A DNA stretch of 64,000 nucleotides from an uncultured Gammaproteobacteria bacterium (GTDB lineage: Bacteria > Pseudomonadota > Gammaproteobacteria > Steroidobacterales > Foliamicaceae): contig OX639965.1 of the NCBI GenBank assembly GCA_951828235.1, positions 186,001 through 250,000 of the forward strand. The letters are read 5' to 3'. The position numbers and the translations under genes are program-made. The notes below the pieces were generated by a model. That model was given only the letters and a program-made list of their open reading frames with translations. It ran no database searches and had not been told where the DNA came from. How positions within the stretch are numbered: position 1 is the first letter of the stretch; each line of letters starts with the position of its first letter. Below, in pieces: positions 33,604-42,249 of this stretch.

Positions 33604-34440
33604 TCATAGACTCTTACGGCGCTCATTCGATGCAACGGAGAGGTTCACTTCGCGGCCGACAGCGTCGCCCGAAGAGGCTTCGAAACTTGCACCAATACGT
33701 TTGGCGGTCTCCTGCAGCTGCGGCAGCAGTTTTTCCTTTTCAGCCTCCCGAGTCACAGCCTTCCGGATGTAGCGCGCACTCAAACTGGCCAGAATCTGCC
33801 CCCGTGCGAATACCGGCACGGCCATGGCTCCCCAGGAAATCGACTGTCTTTGAAGACGGCTGGTATCAAATCCCTGTTGCCTGATCCTGCGGAGGCGGCG
33901 CGCCACAGCGGCTGGGTTTCTGGCCGCCAAATCCTCCAGCTTTCGTGACTTCTGCAGTACCTGGATCAATATGTCGCGCTGCTGAGCCGAGCAGTAAGCC
34001 AGGTACACGCGCCCGGTGGCGGTGGACAACAATCCCACCCGCCGGCCGGCCAGGTAACGCCGTACCGCCAGCGGGCTGTCGGGATCGGTGGTCTCACGCA
34101 GCACCATTGAAGGACCGGACAGCGTTGCAATGGCAATGGGCCACAGCAATTCGGCCCCCAATTCCTTCATGTGCGGCTTGGCGCACAACGAAACCCAGGT
34201 TTCCTGTTCGAAGCCGCAACTCAGCGCAAGCACTCGTTCGGAAGGCCGGTACACATGGGTATTGGGATCACTCAGAACCACCCCGGCCTCGCAGAGCGTT
34301 TGAAGGAGCCGATAGCAGGTTGGGCGGGGAAGCTCCAGGGCGTCCGCGATTTCCGAGTTGCGGGCTTCCCCCAACGCATTCAACTCCTCCAGGATGGAGA
34401 GCGCCTTGATCGTCGTCTTGCTTATTCTTATCTTTTGCAT
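33604..34440 (-). CDS. IclR-family transcriptional regulator
   Basis: A 278-residue regulator. The N-terminal winged helix (TTIKALSILEELNAL, NSEIADALELPRPTCYRLLQTLCEAG) is followed by the IclR effector domain (VGLLSTATGRVYLAYCS; the SLSARYIRKAV region). IclR proteins respond to aromatic or small organic acids and usually control a divergent catabolic operon. Here the divergent operon encodes a receptor, cupin, MBL-fold protein, lipoprotein hydrolase and FAD enzyme C. Confidence 0.92.
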   Translation of the reverse strand: MQKIRISKTTIKALSILEELNALGEARNSEIADALELPRPTCYRLLQTLCEAGVVLSDPNTHVYRPSERVLALSCGFEQETWVSLCAKPHMKELGAELLWPIAIATLSGPSMVLRETTDPDSPLAVRRYLAGRRVGLLSTATGRVYLAYCSAQQRDILIQVLQKSRKLEDLAARNPAAVARRLRRIRQQGFDTSRLQRQSISWGAMAVPVFARGQILASLSARYIRKAVTREAEKEKLLPQLQETAKRIGASFEASSGDAVGREVNLSVASNERRKSL

Positions 34441-34490
34441 TCGCCCCCAAGATTGAAATAGAACTGTCGGCGGCAGAGCCTACCAAATAA

Positions 34491-34568
34491 TCCCCAAATA
34501 TTTCACATAGTGACACGATGTTTGGGGGAGTGTGTTAAATTTCCCGGGTCGAGAGCCTTTGCGGCTCT
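34491..34568. promoter_or_regulatory. Probable IclR operator region and leader hairpin
   Basis: The 155-base gap between iclR-type and receptor genes holds CCCCAAA (34492-34498) and TTTGGGG (34521-34527) as outer arms, with the perfect palindrome TCACATAGTGA (34503-34513) at their centre. Nested symmetry of this size suits an IclR dimer or tetramer site. Further down, AGAGCC (34552-34557) and GGCTCT (34563-34568) form a hairpin in the receptor leader. Confidence 0.5.
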
Positions 34569-34595
34569 TGGGGCCAAAGACTTGGGAGTGCCGGG

Positions 34596-36722
34596 ATGAA
34601 GCCACAACACTTATTGATACCGATTGCCGCAAGCGTTCTTGCGTTTCCCATCAGCCAGCCGGCATTGGCCCAGGGCGTGCAACTCGAGGAAATCGTGGTC
34701 ACAGCGCGCAAGCGTGACGAATCGCTGCTGGACATTCCGCTGACGATTTCCGCGTTCAGCGCCGAGCAGATTGAGCGCGCCGGCTACACCACCATCGCCG
34801 ACCTGGTTAACGCGGTGCCGGGCGTAAACTATGAGAGCTACGAGGCCGAGGGACGCGGCGATTCACCCAGTTTCCGTGGCGTATCCACCAACACCGGCGA
34901 CCCCACGCTTCAGAATTCCTCCAAGTTCATCGACGGCGTCTACGTGTCCGGTTCGCTGTACACGGTGATGCTGGACAACGTGGAGCGGGTCGAAGTCACC
35001 AAGGGCCCGCAAAGCGCCCTGTTCGGCCGGGCCTCCTTCTCGGGCGCCATCAACTACATCACCAAGAAGCCCACCAACGATTTCCAGGGCAATCTGCGGC
35101 TTTCGATCGCCGAGGAAAACGAATACCAGGTGAGCGGATCGCTGTCCGGGCCGATAGCCGAAGACAAGGTGCTGTTTCGCGTCAGCGCCGGCACCTTCAG
35201 CCAGGGCAGCCCCTATACCAACATCACCAACGGCGCGAAGATGGGACAGCAGGACATTGACTCCATCTCCGCCACATTGCGTCTGACGCCGTCGGAGCAG
35301 TTCACCGCCGACCTGATGGTGTCTTACACCGACGCGGAGTTTGGCGAAGCGGCGCGGGCAACGACCGCGCTGAATATGGGCGAGCTGGAATTTCCGGCCA
35401 TTTCCGTGATCGGAGGCAATACCGATCAGCTGCCCAACCCCGGTCTCGACTCGGAGACTATCCGCGCCAGTTTGAACGTGAATTACGAGTTTACCAACGG
35501 TTACGAGCTAAGTGTCATTGCCGGCACCGGCAAGGAAGATACGGTCAACGAGTCGGACGGCAACTACGATCCCAATGTGAGTTCGTTTCTTTTCTTCCTC
35601 TGTTCCGGTCCCTACGCCGGTCCCGGATGCAGCATCTTTCAGACTGTAACCGAGCGCGAAATCGAGTCCAGTTTCGCGGAACTCCGCATTGCTTCCCCGG
35701 ATGAGGGACAGTGGCGCTGGCTGGCCGGTGCCTCCTGGTTCGACGAGGATTTCAATACCGCCAGAATTCGTAATTTCCGCAGACCGCCGTCGTTCAAGAC
35801 TTCTACCAGCATGTCGCTGTTCGGTTCAGTGTCCGTCGAAGTATCCGACAAATTGACCCTGAGTTTCGACGGGCGCCTCCAGGGAGAAGAAATTGAACTT
35901 ACTGTCCCCGAAACCGGCCGTGATCAATCGGACGATTTCGATTCCTTCCTGCCCCGCGTGCTGGCCGAATATCAACTTGATGAAGGCACTTTGCTTTACT
36001 TCAGCGCGGCCAAAGGCAACAAGCCTGGAAACTTCAACCCATCCGCACCGCCCGGTTTTTTCATCGTGGACGAAGAGGAAATGTGGAATTACGAGTTCGG
36101 CACCAAGCTGTCCGCCCTGGAGGGCAGGTTGAACTTCCAGGCCGCCGGCTACTTTATCGACTGGACCAACCAGGTGTACCGCTTCAACGATCCGGACCCG
36201 AACTACGGAAGCTATTTCATCAACGCCGGGGAAACGGATGTAGTGGGCGCGGACTTTTCCGTGGCCGCCATCCTGAGCGAATGCTGGTCGGCTAGCCTGG
36301 GCTATAGCTGGATCGATACGGAATTCCAGGTCTTCGAGTCCAACAACGCCATCACGGTGCTGGGCGACGCCGATGTGTCCGGGAACGAAACGCCGCGCAC
36401 GGCAGACAACTCGCTTTTCGCGTCCCTGCAGTACACCTCGCCCTTCAGCGGTTTTGGCGGCGAGAGCCAGGTATTTGCCGGAGTCGACGTGAGTTACCGC
36501 GGAGAGATGTTCATCGACGAACTGAATCTCGAAACGATCGAGCCGCGCACGCTGGTTAACGTTCGTGGCGGCATCGATACGGGCACGGTCCGGCTTACGG
36601 CCTTCGTCAACAACCTCTTCGACGAGGACGCGCTCACCACCGGGTTCCGGTTCGGCGCCGTGGCGCTGGTTGGCCTTCCCATGCCGCGCCAGGCGGGCGT
36701 GAGCGTAAACCTCGATTTCTGA
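34596..36722 (+). CDS. TonB-dependent outer-membrane receptor
   Basis: A 708-residue receptor with a signal peptide (LLIPIAASVLAFPISQPALAQG), plug (LEEIVVTARKRDESLLDIP; RVEVTKGPQSALFGRASFSG) and barrel ending GVSVNLDF. It is similar in plug sequence to the receptor at 30055 (shared GPQSA.FGR...SGAINY), so the two may take related substrates. First gene of the locus B operon, divergent from the IclR regulator. Its stop shares one base with the cupin ATG (TGATG). Confidence 0.93.
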   Translation: MKPQHLLIPIAASVLAFPISQPALAQGVQLEEIVVTARKRDESLLDIPLTISAFSAEQIERAGYTTIADLVNAVPGVNYESYEAEGRGDSPSFRGVSTNTGDPTLQNSSKFIDGVYVSGSLYTVMLDNVERVEVTKGPQSALFGRASFSGAINYITKKPTNDFQGNLRLSIAEENEYQVSGSLSGPIAEDKVLFRVSAGTFSQGSPYTNITNGAKMGQQDIDSISATLRLTPSEQFTADLMVSYTDAEFGEAARATTALNMGELEFPAISVIGGNTDQLPNPGLDSETIRASLNVNYEFTNGYELSVIAGTGKEDTVNESDGNYDPNVSSFLFFLCSGPYAGPGCSIFQTVTEREIESSFAELRIASPDEGQWRWLAGASWFDEDFNTARIRNFRRPPSFKTSTSMSLFGSVSVEVSDKLTLSFDGRLQGEEIELTVPETGRDQSDDFDSFLPRVLAEYQLDEGTLLYFSAAKGNKPGNFNPSAPPGFFIVDEEEMWNYEFGTKLSALEGRLNFQAAGYFIDWTNQVYRFNDPDPNYGSYFINAGETDVVGADFSVAAILSECWSASLGYSWIDTEFQVFESNNAITVLGDADVSGNETPRTADNSLFASLQYTSPFSGFGGESQVFAGVDVSYRGEMFIDELNLETIEPRTLVNVRGGIDTGTVRLTAFVNNLFDEDALTTGFRFGAVALVGLPMPRQAGVSVNLDF

Positions 36723-37336
36723 TGAGCGGGCCCATGCTGCCGGCCGTGGCGGGTTTTATCGCGGGGCTGCGGGACCTGCACGAGAACGAGCCCGACGAGG
36801 CGGCGCGCTGGAGCAAGGCGGCCGACCTGCTGAAGGAGCTTCTGGCCGATCCCGATCTCAAGACCCATGCCGAGAGCTGGCCGACCAGCCCCGCCAGGCT
36901 GGGCCTGGAAGGCAAGCACGCCAACCTGCTGTTTTACGAAGACCCGGACTACGGTTTCGTCATCAACGGGCTGATCAAGAAGCCCGCCGCGAAGACCACC
37001 GTGCACGACCACGGCCCCTCGTGGACGCTTTACGGCGTGCTGGACGGCGGCGAATCCGTGCTGCGCTTCCGTCGCACCGACGGCGGCAAGCCCGGCGACC
37101 TGCCAAGCCGCGCCGAGGTCGAAGCCACCGAAACCATGCAGGTGGGCGCGGGCCACGTGGACTGCATCGGCCCCTGGGAAATACACGCCGAATACAACGA
37201 CGACCACGAGCGGGCCACGGCCGTGATCGTGCGCAGCCGGAAAAGCGGCACCTTCGTGCAGAACATCTTCTACCGGAAGGACGGCTCGGTGGAGCAGTAC
37301 CACGGGCCGCAGCAGATTCCCTGGCGCCTTGGCTAG
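36722..37336 (+). CDS. Cupin protein, cysteine dioxygenase-like
   Basis: A 204-residue single-cupin protein. VHDHGPSWTLYGVLDGGESV carries the first two metal His of the cupin box in the cysteine dioxygenase form; GPWEIHAEYND gives the third. The cytoplasmic location and length match the CDO/thiol dioxygenase family, though 3-mercaptopropionate-type and non-thiol cupins share the motif. The TAG stop is formed by the first three bases of the inverted-repeat element that follows, so the present C-terminus may have been fixed by that insertion. Confidence 0.75.
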   Translation: MSGPMLPAVAGFIAGLRDLHENEPDEAARWSKAADLLKELLADPDLKTHAESWPTSPARLGLEGKHANLLFYEDPDYGFVINGLIKKPAAKTTVHDHGPSWTLYGVLDGGESVLRFRRTDGGKPGDLPSRAEVEATETMQVGAGHVDCIGPWEIHAEYNDDHERATAVIVRSRKSGTFVQNIFYRKDGSVEQYHGPQQIPWRLG

Positions 37337-37497
37337 CAGCCCGTGGCAGAAGTCCCACTGCGTTCGACCGGCGATCCATCCCGCCTGGACTGCGTTGCTC
37401 GTCGCTTGCATATGCCCGATATGCGCGCTCCTCGCGCCTTGCCAGGCGGGCGTCTCGCCGTTCTCGGCGCGACGCGGGATTCTGCCACGGGCTGCTA
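37334..37497. mobile_element. MITE-like element with 18-bp perfect terminal inverted repeats
   Basis: TAGCAGCCCGTGGCAGAA (37334-37351) and its exact complement (37480-37497) bound a 164-base noncoding unit. Inside, CCCGCCTGG pairs with CCAGGCGGG and GCATAT with ATATGC, so the whole unit can fold into one long hairpin. It encodes nothing convincing. It separates the cupin from the MBL-fold gene in an otherwise overlapping operon, provides the cupin stop codon, and ends 8 bases before the next start. A non-autonomous mobile repeat is the best reading; no transposase is present. Confidence 0.75.
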
Positions 37498-37505
37498 AGC
37501 GCCGA

Positions 37506-38396
37506 GTGTCGGAAAACGTTTTCTCGCTTCCGGGCCCGTTCCGGGCGCATCGCATTGTCGAGATGCAGGGAGCGCTGCACGCGGCGGAATCCCTTTTCCC
37601 GAGCGCAACCCGCGAAGAACTGCGGGCCACCGCCGCGGCGAGGGACCCCAGACTTTTCGACCGGGACCGCGATTTCCTGGTCCTGTCCTATCACAGCATC
37701 GTGGTGCGCACGCCGTGCCTGACGATTCTGATCGACTGCTGCATCGGCAACGACAAGCCGCGGCCGCGCAACCCCAATTTTCACCAGCGCCGGGGCACCT
37801 TTCTTCAAGACCTGGCCGCCGCGGGCGTGGCCCCGGAAGACATCGACATCGTGATGTGCACCCACCTGCACGTCGATCATGTCGGGTGGAACACGCGGCT
37901 GGAGAATGGCGTATGGGTGCCCACCTTTCCCAATGCGCGCTACCTGTTCGCGAAACCGGAAGTGGAGCACTGGCAAAAGGTCCTGGAGACCAGCCCCGCG
38001 GACGAAGTCAACCACGGGTCGTGGGCCGACAGCGTCGCGCCGGTCTTCGAGGCGGGGCAGGCGGTTGTGGTGGGGACGGACCATGAAGTCGCCGACGGGA
38101 TCGACCTGATCGGGGCGCCGGGCCATACGCCCGGCAACGTGATCGTCAGGCTTGAAGACCGCGGCGAGCGCGCCTACCTGACGGGCGACGTGATCCATCA
38201 TCCCATCCAGGTCGAGCGGCCCGAATGGTCGAGTTGCTTCTGCTGGGACCCGGCAATGTCCGCGGAAACCCGCCGGAAAACGCTGAACACCGTCGCCGAA
38301 GACGACGCCTGGCTGCTGCCCGCGCATTTTCCGACGCCCACGGCGGGGAGGGTCCGCAGCACGGATTCCGGATTCCGGATGGCCTGGTGGGCATGA
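37506..38396 (+). CDS. MBL-fold metallo-hydrolase
   Basis: A 296-residue metallo-beta-lactamase fold. THLHVDHVGWN is the HxHxDH dinuclear metal motif; GAPGHTPGNV, YLTGDVIHHP and LLPAHFPTP supply the remaining His/Asp ligands. It is close to the quorum-quenching lactonase/alkylsulfatase-like soluble hydrolases. Start GTG 37506 (reading SENVFSLPGPF) leaves out the repeat element upstream; ATG 37563 would cut into the first strand. The stop overlaps the next gene (ATGA). The likely role is hydrolysis of a lactone or ester intermediate in the locus B pathway. Confidence 0.86.
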   Translation: MSENVFSLPGPFRAHRIVEMQGALHAAESLFPSATREELRATAAARDPRLFDRDRDFLVLSYHSIVVRTPCLTILIDCCIGNDKPRPRNPNFHQRRGTFLQDLAAAGVAPEDIDIVMCTHLHVDHVGWNTRLENGVWVPTFPNARYLFAKPEVEHWQKVLETSPADEVNHGSWADSVAPVFEAGQAVVVGTDHEVADGIDLIGAPGHTPGNVIVRLEDRGERAYLTGDVIHHPIQVERPEWSSCFCWDPAMSAETRRKTLNTVAEDDAWLLPAHFPTPTAGRVRSTDSGFRMAWWA

Positions 38397-39280
38397 ACAA
38401 GTGCGCGGTCCTGCTGCTTGGGCTCGGCCTGCTCGCGGGATGCGCGCCGGGCAATGCGCCCGTCGAAGCCCCGCCGTCGGCGGCCGACGCCGGCGCCGAC
38501 GCGAATGCGCTCACCGTGCTCTCGGCCGATGGCGTGACCATTCATTACGACGACCTGGGGGCAGGCGAACCCGCGCTGGTTTTCGTGCACGGCTGGAACT
38601 GCGACCGCAGCTACTGGTCCGAACAGCTTGAGTACTTTGCCCGGTCCCATCGCCTGGTGAATGTGGACCTGGCCGGCCACGGGGAATCGGGGCTGGACCG
38701 CAGCGGCTGGACCATGCAGGCCTTCGGCGAGGACGTGTCCGCGGTCGTAACGGCGCTCGACCTGCAAAACGTCGTGCTGGTCGGCCATTCCATGGGCGGC
38801 AAGGTCATCGTGGAGGCCGCCAGGCAGCTCGGCGACCGCGTGGTCGGCATGGTGGGCGTGGACACCTTTCACAGCGGCGGCCGCGAAACGCCTCGGGACA
38901 GGCAGGAAGAAGTGTTCGGACAGCTAGCCGAAGACTACGCGGGCTTTATCGCGAACTTCGTGGACCGCACTTTCGTCGAGCAGAGCGACCCCGCCATCAG
39001 GGAATGGGTAAAGGCGGACATGGCCGCGGCGCCCTATGTGTCGGCGGTTGGCGCCCGGCGGGCCAGCGGCAGCTACGACGCCACCGCGGTGGTCGCATCG
39101 CTGGACGCTCCGCTGGTGCTGATCAACTCGGACTTCCTGCCGACGGATATCACGCAACTCGAAGCGAATGCGAAGCAATTCGAGTTTCTCGAAATGTCCG
39201 GCGTCGGGCACTTCCTTATGCTGGAAGACCCGGAAACCTTCAACGCCCTGCTCTCCGCGGTGCTCGCGGATATAACATGA
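38393..39280 (+). CDS. Lipoprotein alpha/beta hydrolase
   Basis: A 295-residue protein. The signal ends in the lipobox LLAGC (about residue 17), so it is lipid-anchored in the periplasm. After an Ala/Pro-rich linker come VFVHGWNCDRSYW (oxyanion), VDLAGHGESG, VGHSMGG (nucleophile Ser) and SGVGHFLMLE (His). The triad is complete. It overlaps the MBL-fold gene at its start. It is probably an esterase or amidase that conditions the substrate before FAD enzyme C. Confidence 0.88.
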   Translation: MNKCAVLLLGLGLLAGCAPGNAPVEAPPSAADAGADANALTVLSADGVTIHYDDLGAGEPALVFVHGWNCDRSYWSEQLEYFARSHRLVNVDLAGHGESGLDRSGWTMQAFGEDVSAVVTALDLQNVVLVGHSMGGKVIVEAARQLGDRVVGMVGVDTFHSGGRETPRDRQEEVFGQLAEDYAGFIANFVDRTFVEQSDPAIREWVKADMAAAPYVSAVGARRASGSYDATAVVASLDAPLVLINSDFLPTDITQLEANAKQFEFLEMSGVGHFLMLEDPETFNALLSAVLADIT

Positions 39281-39306
39281 CCGGCACTTCAGGAGGCACA
39301 GGCGCA

Positions 39307-40767
39307 ATGAGCTCAGCAATCAGCCGGCGGGATTTCGTAAAGGCGGGCGTGGCGGCTGGACTGAGCGCGCGCGTTGCCAGCGCCGCTACGGCCGGCGCGG
39401 ACCCCGACGTGATCGTCATCGGCGCGGGCCTTTCCGGCCTCAACGCGATGCATTTGCTCGAAGAACTGGGCGTGCGGGCGATCTGCATTGAAGGTCGGGA
39501 GCGGCCCGGGGGGCGATTGCTCAGCCACGAGAGCGTGGCGGGCAACCCCGAATGGGGCGGCGATTCCATTCTCGGCGCCTACGCCCGGATGCAGGACACG
39601 GCCCGTCGCCTGGGCATTCCGCTGATCGATCATCACGCGCGCCGGGACATGTCGCCGGAAGCGCACCGCGACCCGGCCCGGGTGGAACTTGCGCTGAACG
39701 GGGAGGTCATTCCGCGTGACCAATGGTCCACGCATCCGCTCAATGTGATGCCCGCCGGCGCCCGCGACCGCTTTCCCGGGCGCGGTTATTTCCAGAGCGT
39801 GATTGCCGAGCACAACCCGCTGGCTTCATTTTCCGACTGGGCGAAGCCGAAAAGCGCCCGGTTCGACGGCTCGGCCTACGAGTTCTTCAAGGATCTCGGC
39901 TGGAGCGACGCGGCCATCGAGCTGAACTACAACACCAACGTGCAGTACGGAACTTCGGCCCACGATGTGTCCATGCTGATGTGGTACTTCGTCCAGGCCT
40001 GGTTCAAGCTGCAAAGCGACGTGGCGCGCGTCGCCTACAAGGTCGAAGGCGGCAACCAGCGCTTCACCGACGTCATGGCCGGCACGCTCAGCGGCGAAAT
40101 ACACTTCGGCAAGCGGGTCATCGGTATTCGCAACAACGAATCGGACGTGGAAGTGCACTGCCACGACGGCAGCGTGTACCGGGCGTCGCGCGTGATCTGC
40201 TCGCTGCCCATTCCCACCATGCGCTGGGTGAAATTCGACCCGCTGCTGCCGCCGGCCAAGGCCAAGGCCATTCGCACCGTGCAGGTGCAGAAGATCACCA
40301 AGGTCATCATGGTGCCCACGAGCCCGTTCTGGGAAGCGGACGGACTCAATCCCGCAATGTGGACCGATACGGACGCCGGCGAGATCCGCGCGTTACGCGA
40401 AGGCGAGGACTCGAATTCCGTGACCTGCCTGATGGCCTGGGCCCGCGGGCACCTGGCGGACCGCCTGGACACTCTGGGGCACGAGGCCGGCATGGCCCGG
40501 GTGCGGGATGCCTACGAACAGTTGCGCCCCGCCGCCAGGGGCAAGCTCGAACTCGCGGGCATGAAGTCCTGGCAGACCGATCCCTACGCCGGCGGCGACT
40601 GGGCGATCTGGGCGCCCGGGCAGGTAATCGAGTGCCTGCCGGCATTGATCGAGCCGGCCGGGCGGATTCACTTCTGCGGCGAACACACGGCCACCGCCAA
40701 TCGCGGCATGGAAGGCGCCATGGAGTCCGGCGAACGAGTCGCCTTCGAGGTGTGGGACCTGCTGTAA
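39307..40767 (+). CDS. Tat-exported FAD amine oxidase-family enzyme (C)
   Basis: A 486-residue flavoprotein with a twin-arginine signal (AISRRDFVKAGVAAGLSAR). FAD motifs: DVIVIGAGLSGLNAMHLLEELG, RPGGRLLS, and IHFCGEHTATANRGMEGAMES. It shares GGDSILGAYARMQDTARRLG and long internal stretches with enzyme A. ATG 39307 is supported by AGGAGG 10 bases upstream and by the signal; ATG 39277 overlaps the hydrolase stop. Last gene of the IclR-linked operon. No cytochrome c gene follows it, so it may share the one in locus A. Confidence 0.88.
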   Translation: MSSAISRRDFVKAGVAAGLSARVASAATAGADPDVIVIGAGLSGLNAMHLLEELGVRAICIEGRERPGGRLLSHESVAGNPEWGGDSILGAYARMQDTARRLGIPLIDHHARRDMSPEAHRDPARVELALNGEVIPRDQWSTHPLNVMPAGARDRFPGRGYFQSVIAEHNPLASFSDWAKPKSARFDGSAYEFFKDLGWSDAAIELNYNTNVQYGTSAHDVSMLMWYFVQAWFKLQSDVARVAYKVEGGNQRFTDVMAGTLSGEIHFGKRVIGIRNNESDVEVHCHDGSVYRASRVICSLPIPTMRWVKFDPLLPPAKAKAIRTVQVQKITKVIMVPTSPFWEADGLNPAMWTDTDAGEIRALREGEDSNSVTCLMAWARGHLADRLDTLGHEAGMARVRDAYEQLRPAARGKLELAGMKSWQTDPYAGGDWAIWAPGQVIECLPALIEPAGRIHFCGEHTATANRGMEGAMESGERVAFEVWDLL

Positions 40768-40822
40768 GAACCCCGGCGCCTGGCGACCGGGCGCACTCAG
40801 TCCTGGCGGTGCATCGCTGGAG

Positions 40823-42205
40823 TCAAAGAACGACGAACGGATCGCGTTCGGTATTGAACGGCTCGTAACCGGACTTCGTGACCCGGAAGAGGTCCTCGTT
40901 GTGACCGGAGCCCCAGCCCACCTCCAGGTAGGGCAGATCGACGGTTAGCGTCATGTCTTCTTCCAGCACGTGGTCGAACGCCTCGACGCCGAACCAGTTG
41001 GGCATGCGCATGGGATTGTCGTCGTGCTGCAAGCCAACCGAGTGCGGCGTGACGAACACCGCGTGCGCGGGCATGCCCGCCTTGATCATGGTGTCCAGGC
41101 CGATCCGGCGCAGGGTTGAGTACTTCACGCCCGGCCGAATGGCGTCGAACACCGCTTCGCGGGCGAGTTGGTTGGCGCGCCGGCGCATCTCCACTTCCTT
41201 CGGCGGATCGCCGAAGAAAAAGGTGCGCGCGATGTCGCCCATGTAGCCCTTGTAGTTGCTGACGCAGTCGATGAGATACGGCTTGCCGGCCACGAGCACG
41301 CCGTCATCGGGAAAATTGCCCCCGGGCATGCCGGCGATGACGTTGTTCACGCGGTTGCCGCGTCTCGAACATTCGTAAAGAAAGATCTGCTCCACATCCG
41401 AATGGCGCATGCCGGGCTCCAGGGCATTGATCGTGTCCATGCAGGCCTCGCCGTTGTTCCAGCTGCCGAGCTTCTGAAAGGCCAGTTCCTGCGGCGTCTT
41501 GACCATGCGGATGAGCTGGAAGATGCCGTAGCCGTCCACGCATTCCACGTCCGGAAGGTCCGTTTGCGAGAGAAAGCGGGCGATCCGCATGTCGTCCACG
41601 GCGACACGGCCACGGGTGATCCCCTGGGCTTTCAGCGCGCGGGCCAGGCCCCAGGCGGCGCTTGCGGCGATGTCGTCGCGGAAGCTGTCCGAGGCCGCCT
41701 TCCAGCGCTGCTCGCGCGCCGTCAGTTCGACATCCTCGCGAAAGTGGTAGTGGCGGGTCGCCCCGCCCGTGGGTTCCTCCGGCAGGCCGTCGGTGTTGAA
41801 TGCCGCCGCGTTCCACCCACCGTACCCATAGGGCATGAGTTCGGCCGTCTCGCGGTCCCGGTTGGCGATGTCCCAGGCCGCGGACGACCCGGAAACCAGG
41901 TAAATCGGCATGTCCGGATCCGGCGCCATGGTGGCGAAGCCGGGATACTCGGTAATGAACCGCACGCCTATCGTTCTGACGTTGGTCATGTAATAGACGT
42001 TGATGGGGTCGAGCGCGATGAGCCCGTCAAGCCCGTATTCCTCCATCACCGCGTAGGCGCGCTGCCTATTGATAAGCGCCCCGCCGTCGATCTCCGGCTT
42101 GGGCGGGACATGGCCCTTCGCTTTGTCGGCCGTCCCCGCAATTGCGGGCGCTGCCAGGGCCGAGGCAGCGAGCCCGCCAAGAGCCGTGCGTCGGTTCATT
42201 TTCAT
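40823..42205 (-). CDS. Tat-exported M24-family (Xaa-Pro aminopeptidase-like) protein, copy 2
   Basis: A 460-residue protein with a twin-arginine signal (MNRRTALGGLAASALAAPAIA). The M24 domain shows Asp ligands in LIDCVSNYKGYMGDIAR, His in FVTPHSVGLQHDD and the last Glu in SGHNEDLFRV; the fourth ligand is Asp (LTVDLPYLE) rather than Glu, as in copy 1 at 11570. It is convergent to the FAD enzyme C gene. A periplasmic C-N hydrolase acting on the same substrate class is plausible, since M24 proteins include creatinase as well as peptidases. Confidence 0.87.
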   Translation of the reverse strand: MKMNRRTALGGLAASALAAPAIAGTADKAKGHVPPKPEIDGGALINRQRAYAVMEEYGLDGLIALDPINVYYMTNVRTIGVRFITEYPGFATMAPDPDMPIYLVSGSSAAWDIANRDRETAELMPYGYGGWNAAAFNTDGLPEEPTGGATRHYHFREDVELTAREQRWKAASDSFRDDIAASAAWGLARALKAQGITRGRVAVDDMRIARFLSQTDLPDVECVDGYGIFQLIRMVKTPQELAFQKLGSWNNGEACMDTINALEPGMRHSDVEQIFLYECSRRGNRVNNVIAGMPGGNFPDDGVLVAGKPYLIDCVSNYKGYMGDIARTFFFGDPPKEVEMRRRANQLAREAVFDAIRPGVKYSTLRRIGLDTMIKAGMPAHAVFVTPHSVGLQHDDNPMRMPNWFGVEAFDHVLEEDMTLTVDLPYLEVGWGSGHNEDLFRVTKSGYEPFNTERDPFVVL

Positions 42206-42249
42206 TTTCCCTCTCCCGGTGCCTGCCCTGTCCCGATGATACGCCCCGA

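Noticed and set aside
32346..33884. 512-codon + strand frame opposite the MFS and IclR genes
   Set aside because: Gln/His/Arg-rich antisense frame without motifs; transporter and regulator signatures are clear on the - strand.
37338..37505. Extended N-terminus of the MBL-fold protein from TTG 37329
   Set aside because: These codons are the inverted-repeat element, not protein-like sequence; GTG 37506 gives the family start.
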